Shown here piece after piece: positions 16,060-22,830 of a stretch of 29,506 nt of DNA. Each line of letters opens with the position of its first letter. The stretch's first letter is position 1. The translations under genes and the position numbers were made by a program. The stretch is from positions 1 to 29,506 of the forward strand of contig JAEZZE010000205.1 of NCBI GenBank assembly GCA_023418755.1. The letters are read 5' to 3'. This DNA is from Bacillota bacterium. GTDB lineage: Bacteria > Bacillota > Bacilli > Paenibacillales > Paenibacillaceae. The notes below the pieces were generated by a model. The model searched no databases and was not told the origin of the DNA. It worked only from the letters and a program-made list of their open reading frames with translations.

Positions 16060-17349
16060 ATGTATATAGGTAAAGCGGACGGATTCCGGCTGGAACGGGA
16101 AAGCGAGTACGGCTCTCCGGAACAGAACGCCACGGTGCGGGAAGTCGTGGAGGCGGTGCGCCGGGAAGGCGACGAGGCGCTGCTGCGGTACACGGCGGCT
16201 TTCGATAAGGTGACGCTCGCGGCCGGGCAGCTGCGGGTAACGGAAGAGGAGATTCAAGGCGCTTACGCCAAGGTGGAGCCCGAGTTTCTGGCGGCGCTGC
16301 GGCAGGCGGCGGCGAACATTACGGCGTTCCACGAGAAGCAGAAGCGCGGCTCGTGGATGGACGTGGCGCCCGACGGCACGATGCTGGGCATGGCGATTCG
16401 CCCGCTGCGCCGCGTCGGGCTGTACGTTCCCGGCGGCAAGGCGGCGTATCCGTCGTCGGTGCTCATGAACGTGCTCCCGGCCAAGGTAGCCGGCGTGCCG
16501 GAGATCGCGATGGTTACTCCGCCGGCGACCGGCGGGCGGGATGGCATCGACCCGTACATCCTGGTGGCGGCCGCGGAAGCGGGCGTGACGGAGATGTACC
16601 GGGTCGGGGGAGCGCAGGCGGTAGCGGCGCTCGCTTACGGGACGGCGAGCATTCCCGCCGTCGACAAGATTTGCGGGCCCGGCAACATCTTCGTGGCGCT
16701 GGCGAAACGCGCCGTGTACGGCGCGGTCGACATCGACAGCATCGCGGGCCCGAGCGAGATCGTCGTGCTGGCGGACGACAGCGCCGATCCGCGGTACGTA
16801 GCCGCGGATATGCTGTCGCAGGCGGAGCACGACGAGATGGCGTCGGCGGTGCTGGTGACGCCGTCGCCGGCTTTGGCCGCGGCGGTGCAGGCGGAACTGG
16901 AACGCCAGGTCGCGGCGTTGCCGCGGGCCGAGATCGCGCGCGGCTCGCTGGAGCGGCACGGGGCGATCTTGATCGTCGACGGCCTGGAAGAAGGGCTGGA
17001 CATCGTGAACAAGCTGGCGCCGGAGCATCTGGAAGTGATGACCGAAGAGCCGATGGAGCTGATCGGCCGCATCGAGACGGCGGGCGCGATCTTCATCGGA
17101 CCGTACAGCTCCGAGCCGGTAGGAGATTATTTCGCGGGACCGAACCACATTTTGCCGACGAACGGTACGGCGCGGTTCTCCTCTCCGCTGAACGTGGACG
17201 ATTTTCTGAAGAAATCGAGCTTGATCCGTTACAGTAAGCAGGCATTGTTTAGAGACGCCGCGGGGATCGCGACGCTGGCCCGGCACGAGGGGCTGGAAGG
17301 TCACGCCCGAGCGGTGGAAATCCGACTGGAAGGCAGGGAAACGAAGTGA
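16060..17349 (+). CDS. hisD: Histidinol dehydrogenase
   Basis: Zinc enzyme that oxidises histidinol to histidine in two NAD-dependent steps, the end of the pathway. 429 aa, normal length. Motifs: YVPGGKAAYPSSVLMN, the substrate/zinc segment GPSEIVVLADD with SQAEHDEMA, the base region LAPEHLEVM, and GPNHILPTNGTARFSSPLNV. The frame is open upstream to 15619, but that part lies inside hisG. ATG 16060, preceded by GAGGAGGG at 16045-16052, gives the usual N terminus. Its stop overlaps the hisB start in GTGA. Confidence 0.96.
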   Translation: MYIGKADGFRLERESEYGSPEQNATVREVVEAVRREGDEALLRYTAAFDKVTLAAGQLRVTEEEIQGAYAKVEPEFLAALRQAAANITAFHEKQKRGSWMDVAPDGTMLGMAIRPLRRVGLYVPGGKAAYPSSVLMNVLPAKVAGVPEIAMVTPPATGGRDGIDPYILVAAAEAGVTEMYRVGGAQAVAALAYGTASIPAVDKICGPGNIFVALAKRAVYGAVDIDSIAGPSEIVVLADDSADPRYVAADMLSQAEHDEMASAVLVTPSPALAAAVQAELERQVAALPRAEIARGSLERHGAILIVDGLEEGLDIVNKLAPEHLEVMTEEPMELIGRIETAGAIFIGPYSSEPVGDYFAGPNHILPTNGTARFSSPLNVDDFLKKSSLIRYSKQALFRDAAGIATLARHEGLEGHARAVEIRLEGRETK

Positions 17350-17954
17350 GCGTAGAGAAGGTGCAAGGCGGCCGCGCTTCGGCCGTATCCCGCAAGACGA
17401 ACGAGACGGACATTCAACTGTCCCTGGGAGTGGACGGAAGCGGCGAGGTGTCGCTAGAGACGGACGTTCCGTTCCTGAACCATATGCTGGACCTGTTCGC
17501 GAAGCACGGCCAGTTCGATTTGAAGGTCGAAGCCCGCGGGGACGTGGATATCGACGATCACCATACGGTGGAGGACATCGGCATATGCCTGGGCCAGGTG
17601 CTTCGCGAGGCGCTCGGCGACAAGGCGGGCATCAAGCGTTACGCCAGCGTTTTCGTTCCGATGGACGAGGCTTTGGCGCAGGTTGTCGTCGACATCAGCA
17701 ATCGGCCTCACTTCGAGCTGCGCGGGGAGTTCCCGGCGGCTTCCGTGGGCAGCTTCACCGTAGAGCTCGTTCACGAGTTTCTATGGAAGCTGGCGTTGGA
17801 AGCGCGGATTACGCTGCACGTCATCGTCCACTACGGTCGCAATACGCATCATATGATCGAGGCCGTGTTCAAGGCGCTCGGCCGCGCGCTTGACGAAGCG
17901 ACGTCGATCGATCCTCGCGTGAAGGGCGTACCCTCCACCAAAGGAGTGCTGTAA
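17346..17954 (+). CDS. hisB: Imidazoleglycerol-phosphate dehydratase
   Basis: Dehydrates imidazole glycerol phosphate to imidazole acetol phosphate using manganese. 202 aa, the stand-alone dehydratase form without the phosphatase domain found in enterobacterial HisB. Metal-binding His/Glu clusters are visible in DIDDHHTVEDIGICLGQ and in ELVHEFLWKLALEARITLHV and HYGRNTHHMIEAVFKALGRA. Start GTG at 17346, overlapping the hisD stop by four bases. The hisH start follows the stop directly. The phosphatase step is supplied by hisJ downstream. Confidence 0.96.
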   Translation: MSVEKVQGGRASAVSRKTNETDIQLSLGVDGSGEVSLETDVPFLNHMLDLFAKHGQFDLKVEARGDVDIDDHHTVEDIGICLGQVLREALGDKAGIKRYASVFVPMDEALAQVVVDISNRPHFELRGEFPAASVGSFTVELVHEFLWKLALEARITLHVIVHYGRNTHHMIEAVFKALGRALDEATSIDPRVKGVPSTKGVL

Positions 17955-18581
17955 GTGATCGCGATAATCGACTACGGCATGGGCAATCTGCACAGCGTCG
18001 GCAAAGCCGTAGAGCGGCTTGGCTGCGCGGTGCGGGTTACCTCCGATCCGCGGGAAATTATGGCGTCGGACGGAGCGATTCTGCCCGGAGTCGGCGCTTT
18101 CGGCGACGCGATGGCGAATCTGCGCGAGACCGGGCTGGTCGATACGGTCAAGGAGTACGCGGCTTCGGGCAAGCCGTTTCTCGGCATCTGCCTCGGAATG
18201 CAACTGCTGTTCACCGAGAGCGAGGAGCACGGCACCCACCGGGGGCTGGACTTGCTGCCGGGGCGGGTCGTCCGGTTCCAAGGAGACTACAAGGTACCCC
18301 ACATGGGCTGGAACGAGTTGACCTTCAAGCAAGAGAGTCCGTTGTTCGAGGGCGTGGAGCCGGGGCACGTGTATTTCGTGCACTCGTACCACGCGCTCCC
18401 GGAGCGGGAGTCGGATTTGCTGGCGGTGACGGATTATTGCCAGCCAGTGACCGCGATCGTCGGCCGGGGTTCGGTGTACGGCATGCAGTTCCATCCGGAG
18501 AAGAGCGGCGAGCTCGGCATGGCGCTGCTCCGCAAGTTCACGGATATGGCTGTCGGGAGGATTGAGAGCTTTGAAGTTTAG
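17955..18581 (+). CDS. hisH: Imidazole glycerol phosphate synthase glutaminase subunit
   Basis: Class I glutamine amidotransferase that feeds ammonia to HisF for ring closure. 208 aa. Nucleophile cysteine in FLGICLGMQLLF; His-Glu of the triad in YGMQFHPEKSG; N terminus IAIIDYGMGNLHSV is typical. Start GTG follows the hisB stop with no gap, using the AAAGGAGTGC at the end of hisB as ribosome-binding site. It ends inside the start of hisA. Confidence 0.96.
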   Translation: MIAIIDYGMGNLHSVGKAVERLGCAVRVTSDPREIMASDGAILPGVGAFGDAMANLRETGLVDTVKEYAASGKPFLGICLGMQLLFTESEEHGTHRGLDLLPGRVVRFQGDYKVPHMGWNELTFKQESPLFEGVEPGHVYFVHSYHALPERESDLLAVTDYCQPVTAIVGRGSVYGMQFHPEKSGELGMALLRKFTDMAVGRIESFEV

Positions 18582-19338
18582 ACCTTGCATCGACATTCAC
18601 CAAGGCAAGGTGAAGCAGATCGTCGGGGAAACGCTTCAAGCGGACGCCTCGAAGGTCGTGGAGAATTTCGTCTCCGAACGGGGGGCGGATTACTATGCTA
18701 CGCTGTATAAACAAGACGGGTTAACCGGCGGGCATATTATCATGCTCGGCAACGGGAACCGGGAGGCTGCGTTGTCCGCGCTAAGGGCATATCCCGGCGG
18801 CTTGCAGATCGGCGGAGGCATCACGGCGGATAACGCGGCAGCCTACTTAAGCGAAGGGGCTTCGCACGTCATCGTCACTTCTTACGTTTTCCGGGACGGT
18901 CGACTTCAGATGGACAACCTGCGGCGTATCGTTTCGGAGGTCGGACGGGAACGGCTCGTACTTGACCTAAGTTGCAAGGAACGGGATGGCAAGTGGTACG
19001 TGGTGACCAACCAGTGGACGACGTTTAGCGATCTGGAGGTCAACGAAGCCACTGTCCGGGAGCTTGAAAGCTACTGCGACGAGTTCCTGATCCACGCGGT
19101 CGATGTGGAAGGGAAGCGGGAGGGCGTCCAAGAGAAGCTGGCCGCCAAGCTCTCCGAATGGGCGACGATTCCGGCCACTTACGCAGGCGGTGCGCGATCG
19201 CTCGCGGATTTGGCGCGATTCCGCGAGTTGACGCGCGGCAAGCTGGACATTACGATCGGCAGCGCTCTCGATATTTTCGGAGGGACTCTTCCCTATAGCG
19301 AAGTCGTAGCCTATTGCGACCCGTCGCGGTCGTCATAA
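18571..19338 (+). CDS. hisA: ProFAR isomerase HisA, eukaryote-like form
   Basis: Isomerises ProFAR to PRFAR, the fourth step of histidine synthesis, in a TIM barrel. 255 aa. The sequence departs from the usual bacterial HisA (PAIDIxxGKxVRL start) and resembles the yeast/plant HIS6 type: FRPCIDIHQGKVKQIVGETL at the start, then NFVSERGADYYATLYKQD, LQIGGGITADN, VIVTSYVF, LDLSCKERDGKWYV, EFLIHAVDVEGKREGV, TYAGGARSLADL and DITIGSALDIFGG. The catalytic aspartates are kept (in CIDIHQG and VLDLSC). TTG 18571 has GGGAGG 10 nt upstream; in-frame TTG 18562 is too close to it. Operon position between hisH and hisF supports the role. Codons look somewhat less G/C-ending than in hisF. Confidence 0.92.
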   Translation: MKFRPCIDIHQGKVKQIVGETLQADASKVVENFVSERGADYYATLYKQDGLTGGHIIMLGNGNREAALSALRAYPGGLQIGGGITADNAAAYLSEGASHVIVTSYVFRDGRLQMDNLRRIVSEVGRERLVLDLSCKERDGKWYVVTNQWTTFSDLEVNEATVRELESYCDEFLIHAVDVEGKREGVQEKLAAKLSEWATIPATYAGGARSLADLARFRELTRGKLDITIGSALDIFGGTLPYSEVVAYCDPSRSS

Positions 19339-19359
19339 CGGAGAAAAGGGGAACGCCAC

Positions 19360-20118
19360 ATGTTAACTAAAAGAATTATACCTTGCCTGGACGTGAAGGA
19401 CGGGCGGGTCGTTAAGGGCGTTAATTTCGTGAATTTGCGGGATGCCGGCGACCCGGTGGAGCTGGCGGCGATCTACGACCGGGAAGGCGCGGACGAGTTG
19501 GTGTTTCTGGACATCTCGGCGTCGGTGGAAGGCCGGGCGACGATGGTGGACGTGGTGCGGCGGACGGCCGGGGAGATTACGATCCCCTTTACGGTCGGGG
19601 GCGGCATCTCGTCGGTGGAGGACATGAAGCGGCTGCTGCGCGCGGGCGCGGATAAAATCGGCATCAATACGGCGGCGATCCGCAATCCGGACTTGATTAC
19701 GGACGGCTCGCGGACGTTCGGGGCGCAGTGCATCGTGGTGGCGATCGACGCGAAATTCAACGCGGAGTGGGAAGATTGGGAAGTGTTCACTCACGGCGGA
19801 CGCCATTCGACGGGCATTCGCGCGATCGAATGGGCGAAGGAGGCGGAACGCCGGGGAGCGGGGGAACTGCTGCTCACCAGCATGGACGCGGACGGAACGA
19901 AGGACGGCTTCGACGTCGCGCTGACCCAAGCGGTATCGTCGAGCGTGGGCATTCCGGTCATCGCTTCCGGAGGCGCGGGCAACGCCCAGCATTTCGTAGA
20001 TGTTTTCGCGGAAGGGCAAGCCGACGCGGCGCTGGCGGCGAGTATTTTCCACTACAAGGAAGTTACGGTGCAAGAGGTTAAAGAAACGTTACGCGGCAAA
20101 GGAGTGAACGTCAGATGA
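19360..20118 (+). CDS. hisF: Imidazole glycerol phosphate synthase cyclase subunit
   Basis: TIM-barrel cyclase that joins HisH-derived ammonia to PRFAR, giving imidazole glycerol phosphate and AICAR. 252 aa. The N terminus RIIPCLDVKDGRVVKGVNF carries the first catalytic Asp; IVVAIDAKFN carries the second; the phosphate-binding glycines are in VGGGISSVEDM and VIASGGAGNAQHF. It is the normal bacterial form, unlike its paralogue HisA just upstream. Stop overlaps hisI in ATGA. Confidence 0.97.
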   Translation: MLTKRIIPCLDVKDGRVVKGVNFVNLRDAGDPVELAAIYDREGADELVFLDISASVEGRATMVDVVRRTAGEITIPFTVGGGISSVEDMKRLLRAGADKIGINTAAIRNPDLITDGSRTFGAQCIVVAIDAKFNAEWEDWEVFTHGGRHSTGIRAIEWAKEAERRGAGELLLTSMDADGTKDGFDVALTQAVSSSVGIPVIASGGAGNAQHFVDVFAEGQADAALAASIFHYKEVTVQEVKETLRGKGVNVR

Positions 20119-20783
20119 CCCAGCAGCAGGAGCCGTGGCAAGCTCAGATCAAGTGGGACTCCGACGGGCTGGTGCCCGCGGTCGTGCAGGACGCGCTGAG
20201 CAAGGAAGTGCTCATGCTCGCGTACATGAACGAGGAATCGCTGCAAAAGTCGCTCGAATCCGGACAGACTTGGTTTTGGAGCCGGTCGCGCGGAGAACTG
20301 TGGAACAAAGGCGCAACCAGCGGCCATACGCAGCAAATCGAATCGCTGCATTACGACTGCGACGGGGATACGCTGCTCGTGAAGGTGCGCCAGAACGGAC
20401 CGGCATGCCATACGGGGGCGTACAGCTGCTTCTATCGCGAGGGAATGTCGCAGGCGGCCGGGGACGCGGCGCGGCCGGAAGACCGCTTCGGCCCGCTCAG
20501 CCGGCTGGAGGCGACGATCGCGCAGCGGGACGCGGAACGTCCGGAAGGCGCGTACACGACGTACCTGTTCGAGAAGGGGCTCGACAAAATCTTGAAGAAG
20601 GTCGGGGAGGAAACCGCCGAAGTGATCATCGCCGCGAAAAACCGCGACGGGGACGAGCTGCGCTGCGAGTCCGCCGATCTGATTTTCCACCTGATGGTGC
20701 TGCTCCGCGAGCAGGGCATTCCGTTCGACGACGTGCTGAAAGAGCTGGAATTCCGTCACCGGAAACCGGTCAAGAAGGATTAG
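20115..20783 (+). CDS. hisI: Phosphoribosyl-AMP cyclohydrolase / phosphoribosyl-ATP pyrophosphohydrolase
   Basis: Bifunctional HisIE fusion for steps 2 and 3. 222 aa. Residues 1 to about 115 are the cyclohydrolase (VVQDALSKEVLMLAYMN, WFWSRSRGELWNKGATSGHT, and zinc cysteines in HYDCDGDTLL and ACHTGAYSCFYRE). Residues about 130-222 are the pyrophosphohydrolase, an all-alpha MazG-like domain with the metal motif GEETAEVIIAAKN and ESADLIFHLMVLL. Overlaps hisF by four bases, and hisJ follows after 11 nt. Confidence 0.97.
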   Translation: MTQQQEPWQAQIKWDSDGLVPAVVQDALSKEVLMLAYMNEESLQKSLESGQTWFWSRSRGELWNKGATSGHTQQIESLHYDCDGDTLLVKVRQNGPACHTGAYSCFYREGMSQAAGDAARPEDRFGPLSRLEATIAQRDAERPEGAYTTYLFEKGLDKILKKVGEETAEVIIAAKNRDGDELRCESADLIFHLMVLLREQGIPFDDVLKELEFRHRKPVKKD

Positions 20784-20794
20784 GTGAAGCGGCC

Positions 20795-21622
20795 ATGACC
20801 CAAGCGCAAGCAAAAGGCATGCTCATCGATTACCATACGCATCACGCGCGCTGCGGCCATGCGGTCGGCAACCTGGAGGACTACATCCTCGGCGCGATCA
20901 ACCAAGGCATGGAGCAGATCGGCTTGTCCGACCACATGCCTTTGCTGCATGTATCCGACCAAGATAATCCCGATTCCGCGATGCCGATGGACGAACTTCC
21001 GCGGTACGTCGAGGAAGCTCTCGCCCTGAAGGAGAAGTACAAGGGCCGCATCGAGGTGCGCGTCGGCCTGGAGGGCGATTACGTCGAGGGCTGCGAGGAA
21101 AAGATCGAAGCGATCGTGAACGGTTACCCGTGGGACTACGTGATCGGCTCGGTTCATTTTCTCGGGACGTGGGACGTGACGGACTTCCGGCAGGTCGGCC
21201 GCTGGGAAGGGCGCCGCGTCGTCGACGTGTACGAGCAATACTTCGACGCCGTCGCGAAGGCCGCGGCGACCGGCTTTTACGACTATATCGGCCATATCGA
21301 CGCGATCAAGCGGTTCGGCTACCGTCCGGAGGAGGACGTGACCGCCCTGGAGGACGCGGCGCTGCAGGCGGTCAAGAAGCACGACCTCGCCTTCGAGCTG
21401 AACGCCGCCGGTTTCTATGCGCCTTGCAAGGAAATGTATCCTTCCGTTTCCATCCTGGAGCGAGCGAAGGCTTACGATATCCCGGTCACTTACGGTTCCG
21501 ACGCCCACCACCCCGACAAAGTCGGGCAAAAAGGGGCAGAGGCGCAAGCGATGCTGAAAAAAGCCGGTTATACCCACCTGGCCGTGTTTGCGGGACGTAA
21601 ACGGGAAATGAAACCTTTTTAA
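20795..21622 (+). CDS. hisJ: Histidinol-phosphatase (PHP family)
   Basis: Removes phosphate from histidinol phosphate. 275 aa, PHP superfamily. Metal ligands are visible in DYHTHHARCGH, GLSDHMP and YGSDAHHPDKVG; further ligand regions are GLEGDYVEG and IGSVHFLG. The open frame extends upstream through hisI, but ATG 20795 is preceded by AGGTGA 7 nt away. It completes the cluster apart from the aminotransferase HisC, which is not in this window; in B. subtilis hisC lies apart, with the aromatic genes. Confidence 0.94.
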   Translation: MTQAQAKGMLIDYHTHHARCGHAVGNLEDYILGAINQGMEQIGLSDHMPLLHVSDQDNPDSAMPMDELPRYVEEALALKEKYKGRIEVRVGLEGDYVEGCEEKIEAIVNGYPWDYVIGSVHFLGTWDVTDFRQVGRWEGRRVVDVYEQYFDAVAKAAATGFYDYIGHIDAIKRFGYRPEEDVTALEDAALQAVKKHDLAFELNAAGFYAPCKEMYPSVSILERAKAYDIPVTYGSDAHHPDKVGQKGAEAQAMLKKAGYTHLAVFAGRKREMKPF

Positions 21623-21646
21623 AAACGGCCCGTACTCATGTATAAT
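21618..21646 (+). promoter_or_regulatory. Candidate promoter for the PRPP synthetase gene
   Basis: TATAAT at 21641-21646 with TTTAAA 17 nt upstream (21618-21623). The -35 overlaps the hisJ stop. This suggests the prs gene can be made independently of the his promoter. Confidence 0.6.
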
Positions 21647-21709
21647 GGGATTGATGACTGACGGATTTCGACACCTGGAGCGTCGAATCGCCAAAATATG
21701 GAGGGGCAC

Positions 21710-22663
21710 ATGTACAGCAGCAGTAAGCTTCGTATCTTTTCGGGATCATCCAATCCGCTATTGGCGGGGAAAATCGCCGACAATCTCGGGTTGCCGCTGG
21801 GGAAAATCAAGCTTTCCCGGTTCAAGAGCGGCGAGGTGTACGTTCACTACGAGGAGACGATTCGCAACTGCGACGTTTTCTTGGTCCAGTCTTTATCCCA
21901 TCCGATCAACGACTACTTCGTAGAATTGCTCGTGATGATCGACGCCGCCAAGCGGGCCTCGGCACGCACGATCAACGTCGTGCTTCCGTACTACGGCTAC
22001 GCCCGGCAGGAAAGGAAAGCCGCTCCCCGCGAACCGATCTCCGCGAAGATGGTGGCCGACGTGCTGACGACGGTCGGAGCCCATCGCATCGTGACGATCG
22101 ATCTGCACGCTCCGGCCATTCAAGGCTTCTTCGACATTCCGGTCGATCACTTGACCGCGCTGGATCTGATCAGCGACTACCTGAAGTCGAAGAACATCCG
22201 CAATCCCGTCGTCGTTTCCCCGGATGCGGGACGGGCCTCGACGGCCGAGAAGCTGGCGAACCAACTGGATTGCTCCTTCGCCATCATGATCAAGAAACGC
22301 CCCGCGCATAACGAGTCCGTCATTACGCACGTGATCGGAGACGTCGAAGGCTTCACGCCGATTATTATCGAAGATATGATCGATACCGGCACGACGATCG
22401 TCAACGTGGTCGAAGGACTGAAGGAACGCGGCGCGGAAGATCCCTACGTGTGCGCCACTCACCCGCTGTTCTCCGAACCGGCGCTGCAGCGTCTGGATCA
22501 TCCGAGCATCAAGGAAGTGGTCGTCACCGATTCGATCCTGCTGCCGGAAGACCGCTCCGCCCGCTTTAAGGTGATCTCGGTCGCGCCGATGCTGGCCGAA
22601 GCGACGAGAATCATCATGGAAGGCGGCTCGATCAGCACGCTGTTCAAGACGAAGGGCGTATAA
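21710..22663 (+). CDS. prs: Ribose-phosphate pyrophosphokinase paralogue
   Basis: Makes PRPP from ribose 5-phosphate and ATP. 317 aa, the same length as B. subtilis Prs. Conserved: RFKSGEVYVHYEETIRNCDV, YYGYARQERKAAPREPISAK, the catalytic histidine in TIDLHAPAIQGFFD, flexible-loop lysine and arginine in IKKRP, and the ribose-5-phosphate loop EDMIDTGTTI. Different from the main Prs: VSPDAGRASTAEK replaces the usual VSPDxGGVxRAR, and EDMIDTGTT replaces DDIIDTAGT. It is therefore likely a paralogue rather than the housekeeping gene, which in B. subtilis sits beside glmU. ATG 21710 is preferred (GGAGG 5 nt upstream; gives the standard length) over ATG 21698. The product is the HisG substrate. Confidence 0.92.
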   Translation: MYSSSKLRIFSGSSNPLLAGKIADNLGLPLGKIKLSRFKSGEVYVHYEETIRNCDVFLVQSLSHPINDYFVELLVMIDAAKRASARTINVVLPYYGYARQERKAAPREPISAKMVADVLTTVGAHRIVTIDLHAPAIQGFFDIPVDHLTALDLISDYLKSKNIRNPVVVSPDAGRASTAEKLANQLDCSFAIMIKKRPAHNESVITHVIGDVEGFTPIIIEDMIDTGTTIVNVVEGLKERGAEDPYVCATHPLFSEPALQRLDHPSIKEVVVTDSILLPEDRSARFKVISVAPMLAEATRIIMEGGSISTLFKTKGV

Positions 22664-22688
22664 AGAAGATAACATTCGGCGGAAGCCG

Positions 22689-22716
22689 CGAACGAAGGTG
22701 AACGTCCGTTCGTTCG
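22689..22716 (+). repeat. Inverted repeat between prs and its terminator
   Basis: CGAACGAA (22689-22696) and TTCGTTCG (22709-22716) are perfect 8-nt arms around a 12-nt loop. No T-run follows; it lies just before the real terminator and may stabilise the prs message. Confidence 0.45.
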
Positions 22717-22730
22717 AGGCTCCGTTTCTG

Positions 22731-22763
22731 CTCCGGGGATAGAGTCCCCGGAGTTTTATTTTA
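22731..22763 (+). terminator. Intrinsic terminator after prs
   Basis: A perfect 9-bp stem CTCCGGGGA / TCCCCGGAG with loop TAGAG, followed by TTTTATTTTA. A strong Rho-independent terminator that separates prs from yvcD. Confidence 0.95.
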
Positions 22764-22788
22764 TGGATCGCGCAGGCTGTGTTATAAT
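22760..22788 (+). promoter_or_regulatory. Extended -10 promoter before yvcD
   Basis: TGTTATAAT (22780-22788) is a perfect extended -10 element. The -35 position (TTTATG, 22760-22765) is weak and overlaps the T-tract of the preceding terminator. It lies 42 nt before the yvcD start and probably drives yvcD-trxB and perhaps further genes. Confidence 0.68.
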
Positions 22789-22830
22789 CTTGGATGACGA
22801 GTTTTCGAATCGAGCAGGAGGTGCCTTGCG

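Noticed and set aside
15922..17304. 460-codon minus-strand frame opposite hisD
   Set aside because: Extremely Arg/His-rich and antisense to a fully conserved enzyme.
18571..19338. Eukaryotic contamination or chimera as source of the unusual hisA
   Set aside because: The gene is in tight register with hisH (overlap) and hisF, has a bacterial ribosome-binding site and no intron, so it belongs to this genome.
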